DNA of 7,367 bases, from positions 1 to 7,367 of the forward strand of contig JAMCSN010000091.1 of assembly GCA_023381535.1 (NCBI GenBank), in the 5' to 3' direction. The notes below the pieces were generated by a model, which searched no databases, was not told the origin of the DNA, and saw only the letters and a program-made list of their open reading frames with translations. The first letter of the stretch is position 1; every line of letters begins with the position of its first letter. This document shows, piece by piece, positions 6,091 through 7,367 of the stretch. The DNA is from Bacteroidota bacterium. GTDB lineage: Bacteria; Bacteroidota; Ignavibacteria; Ignavibacteriales; Melioribacteraceae. The translations under genes and the position numbers were made by a program.

Positions 6091-6109
6091 AGCTCGTCCC
6101 TACAAAATT

Positions 6110-6125
6110 AGAACGATTAAGTTCT
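6110..6125 (-). terminator. Weak candidate terminator of the lyase gene
   Basis: On the minus strand, starting three bases after the lyase stop codon, AGAAC (6125-6121) and GTTCT (6114-6110) form a 5-bp stem with a 6-nt loop, followed by AATTTTG. The stem is AT-rich and the T-run is only four long, so termination is probably leaky. Read-through into the element and glnD is plausible. Confidence 0.3.
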
Positions 6126-6128
6126 TAA

Positions 6129-7367
6129 TTATATTTTCTTAAATCTTGCCTGGAAGAATCTAAGATGTTTCGGTTCGAAAACCATCTTCAATCCTTTAAT
6201 CTTCTTCCTATCTTCATACACCTGAGCAATTGATTCAACCATAACATCAATGTGAGCTTGGGTGTAAACGCGTCGCGGAAAAGTTAAACGAACCAATTCA
6301 AGTTTTGGGTAACGGTTCTTTCCGGTTTGAGAATCGCGTCCTGCGGAAACAATTCCTCTTTCCATTCCGCGCACGCCAGAATCAAGATAAATCTCCGAAG
6401 CCAAAGTTTGAGCCGGGAATAAATCTTGTTTCAGATGAGGCAAGAATTTTTTTGCATCAAGAAATATCGCATGTCCGCCGAAAGGATAGACCAGCGGAAT
6501 ATTATATTTTTCAAGCTGCTTGCCGCAATATTCAACTTGACCGATGCGGGCTTTAATGTTATCGAACTCGACCATTTCTTCAAGTCCGCGCGCCATGGCT
6601 TCCATATCGCGTCCGGCTAATCCGCCGTAGGTGTGAAGTCCTTCATAAATAACAACCATGTTTCGCGCTTCTTCGTAAACGTGTTTGTTGCGTGTGGCAA
6701 GGAAGCCGCCGATGTTAACCATCAAATCTTTTTTCGCGCTCACCCACAATCCGTCAAAGTAAGAACACATTTCTTTCAAGATTTGTGCTATGGTTTTGTT
6801 TTCGTAACCTTTCTCACGTACTTTTATGAAGTAAGCATTTTCAGTTGCTCGCGTTGCGTCGAACCAAAGTTTTATGCCGTGCTTTTGTGTGAGCTTGGAA
6901 ATCTCTTTCAAGTTTGCCATCGAGAACGGCTGACCGCCGGCCATGTTAACCGGTCCCGCTATGCTGACGTACGGAATTTTCTTGGCGCCGACTTTCTTAA
7001 TCAAGTCTGCCAACTTTTGGGGATCGATGTTTCCTTTGAACGGATGTTTGTCCTGAGCTTCGTGAGCTTCGTCGATAATCACATCAACAAATTTTCCGCC
7101 TGCTAATTCCTGATGTTCGCGCGTGGTGGTGAAGTACATGTTGCCGGGAATAAAATCTCCCGGTTGAATCATTATTTTTGAAATGATGTGTTCTGCGGCG
7201 CGTCCTTGATGCGTTGGTACAAAGTAAGGCATGCCGTAATATTTTTTTACGTTATCCCATAAGTGATAAAAGTTTTTGCTTCCGGCATAAGCTTCATCGC
7301 CAAGCATCATTCCCGCCCATTGGTAATCGCTCATTGCGTTGGTGCCGCTGTCGGTCAATAGGTCAAT
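6129..7367 (-). CDS. tpl: Tyrosine phenol-lyase (5' end outside window)
   Basis: This PLP enzyme cleaves L-tyrosine to phenol, pyruvate and ammonia in the cytoplasm. The frame is open through base 7367 and begins IDLLTDSGTNAMSD. The apparent start at 7358 is really a TTG leucine codon inside that motif. The 412 visible residues align without gaps to positions 45-456 of Citrobacter freundii TPL as I recall it. PLP and fold residues are present (TPL numbering): Y71, R100, N185, D214, R217, K257 (the Schiff-base lysine in AKKD) and R404. Residues separating TPL from tryptophanase follow TPL: T124 in FTTTREHQE, M379 and R381 in GMERGIV, and F448-F449 in LRFF, where E. coli tryptophanase has I or H. 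Oddities are L for M288 (YEGLHTYGG) and AGPVN for AVTVN before N185. Substrate preference is therefore likely but unproven. The promoter lies outside the window. Confidence 0.85.
   Translation of the reverse strand: MDLLTDSGTNAMSDYQWAGMMLGDEAYAGSKNFYHLWDNVKKYYGMPYFVPTHQGRAAEHIISKIMIQPGDFIPGNMYFTTTREHQELAGGKFVDVIIDEAHEAQDKHPFKGNIDPQKLADLIKKVGAKKIPYVSIAGPVNMAGGQPFSMANLKEISKLTQKHGIKLWFDATRATENAYFIKVREKGYENKTIAQILKEMCSYFDGLWVSAKKDLMVNIGGFLATRNKHVYEEARNMVVIYEGLHTYGGLAGRDMEAMARGLEEMVEFDNIKARIGQVEYCGKQLEKYNIPLVYPFGGHAIFLDAKKFLPHLKQDLFPAQTLASEIYLDSGVRGMERGIVSAGRDSQTGKNRYPKLELVRLTFPRRVYTQAHIDVMVESIAQVYEDRKKIKGLKMVFEPKHLRFFQARFKKI

Larger units (their letters stand above)
5859..6104. mobile_element. 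MITE-like or REP-composite non-coding element
   Basis: This fills most of the 292-bp gap between glnD and the lyase gene; no protein-coding gene is visible in it. The ends are perfect 12-bp terminal inverted repeats, TGTAGGGACGAG (5859-5870) and CTCGTCCCTACA (6093-6104). Nested inside is a second pair of arms (5878-5892 with 6050-6064), and there are three local hairpins (5903-5914, 5934-5989, 6076-6090). CGAGGTAATCC is present as a direct repeat at 5867-5877 and 6065-6075. No transposase is encoded, so any movement would need an enzyme elsewhere in the genome. I see no clear target-site duplication: the flanks are AAATACG and AAATTAG. GTAGGGRCG-type ends and GGGCTAAAGCCC-type hairpins are, from memory, common in dispersed repeats of this lineage. 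A structured RNA is an alternative reading. Confidence 0.6.

Noticed and set aside
6633..7106. A 157-codon open frame on the plus strand opposite the lyase gene
   Set aside because: It is antisense to the PLP-binding core of the lyase, with no family resemblance and Phe/Val-rich shadow composition.
6129..7358. The lyase as a complete gene starting at 7358
   Set aside because: That codon is TTG inside IDLLTDSGT, a conserved internal motif, and the frame stays open to the window edge. The gene is truncated by the window, not by mutation.
6129..7367. Tryptophanase (tnaA) as the name of the lyase
   Set aside because: The residues that distinguish the two enzymes (T124, R381, F448 in TPL numbering) match TPL, and LRFF replaces the LRHF of E. 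coli tryptophanase.
1..7367. CRISPR array, tRNA or rRNA genes, prophage or defence island
   Set aside because: No regularly spaced repeats with spacers, no cloverleaf and no phage or nuclease genes were seen apart from the small toxin-antitoxin pair.

Overview
The window is about 7.4 kb of bacterial chromosome with moderate to low GC. It suggests a member of the Bacteroidota/Chlorobi/Ignavibacteria group. The evidence for this is a perfect TAnnTTTG -7 element upstream of the Nudix gene, a near-match upstream of the toxin-antitoxin pair, and protein sequences that read like that lineage. The assignment is an inference from style, not a database match. All gene functions are recognised from motifs recalled from known families.

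Layout, left to right. (1) Positions 1-1014, plus strand: the 3' part of a YghO-like GNAT-related protein whose start lies outside the window. (2) 1131-1710, plus strand: a compact type II toxin-antitoxin operon, with a Phd/YefM antitoxin and a RelE/ParE-type toxin that begins at a GTG inside the antitoxin's last codons. It has its own promoter and a candidate operator. (3) 1787-2407, plus strand: a duplicated 12-bp motif around a small hairpin, a Bacteroidota-type promoter, and a Nudix hydrolase of the ADP-ribose pyrophosphatase type. (4) 2393-2446: interlocking inverted repeats built from a 7-bp unit, at the point where the Nudix gene and murI converge. (5) 5836-2445, minus strand: glnD (PII uridylyltransferase/uridylyl-removing enzyme) followed by murI (glutamate racemase), tightly spaced as an operon. 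(6) 5859-6104: a 246-bp non-coding element with 12-bp perfect terminal inverted repeats, a second inner pair of arms and three internal hairpins. It looks like a MITE or REP-composite. (7) 7367-6129, minus strand: a beta-eliminating PLP lyase, best called tyrosine phenol-lyase, lacking only about 44 N-terminal residues beyond the right edge.

How the genes relate. Three minus-strand genes touch nitrogen or glutamate metabolism: tyrosine phenol-lyase releases ammonia from tyrosine, GlnD senses glutamine, and MurI draws on glutamate for the cell wall. Only glnD-murI looks like a true operon. The structured element separates glnD from the lyase gene and leaves only 22 bp before the glnD start, so it must either carry or interrupt the glnD promoter. 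No convincing new multi-gene system is visible. The most unusual items are the structured 246-bp element and the pseudoknot-like repeat at 2393-2446.
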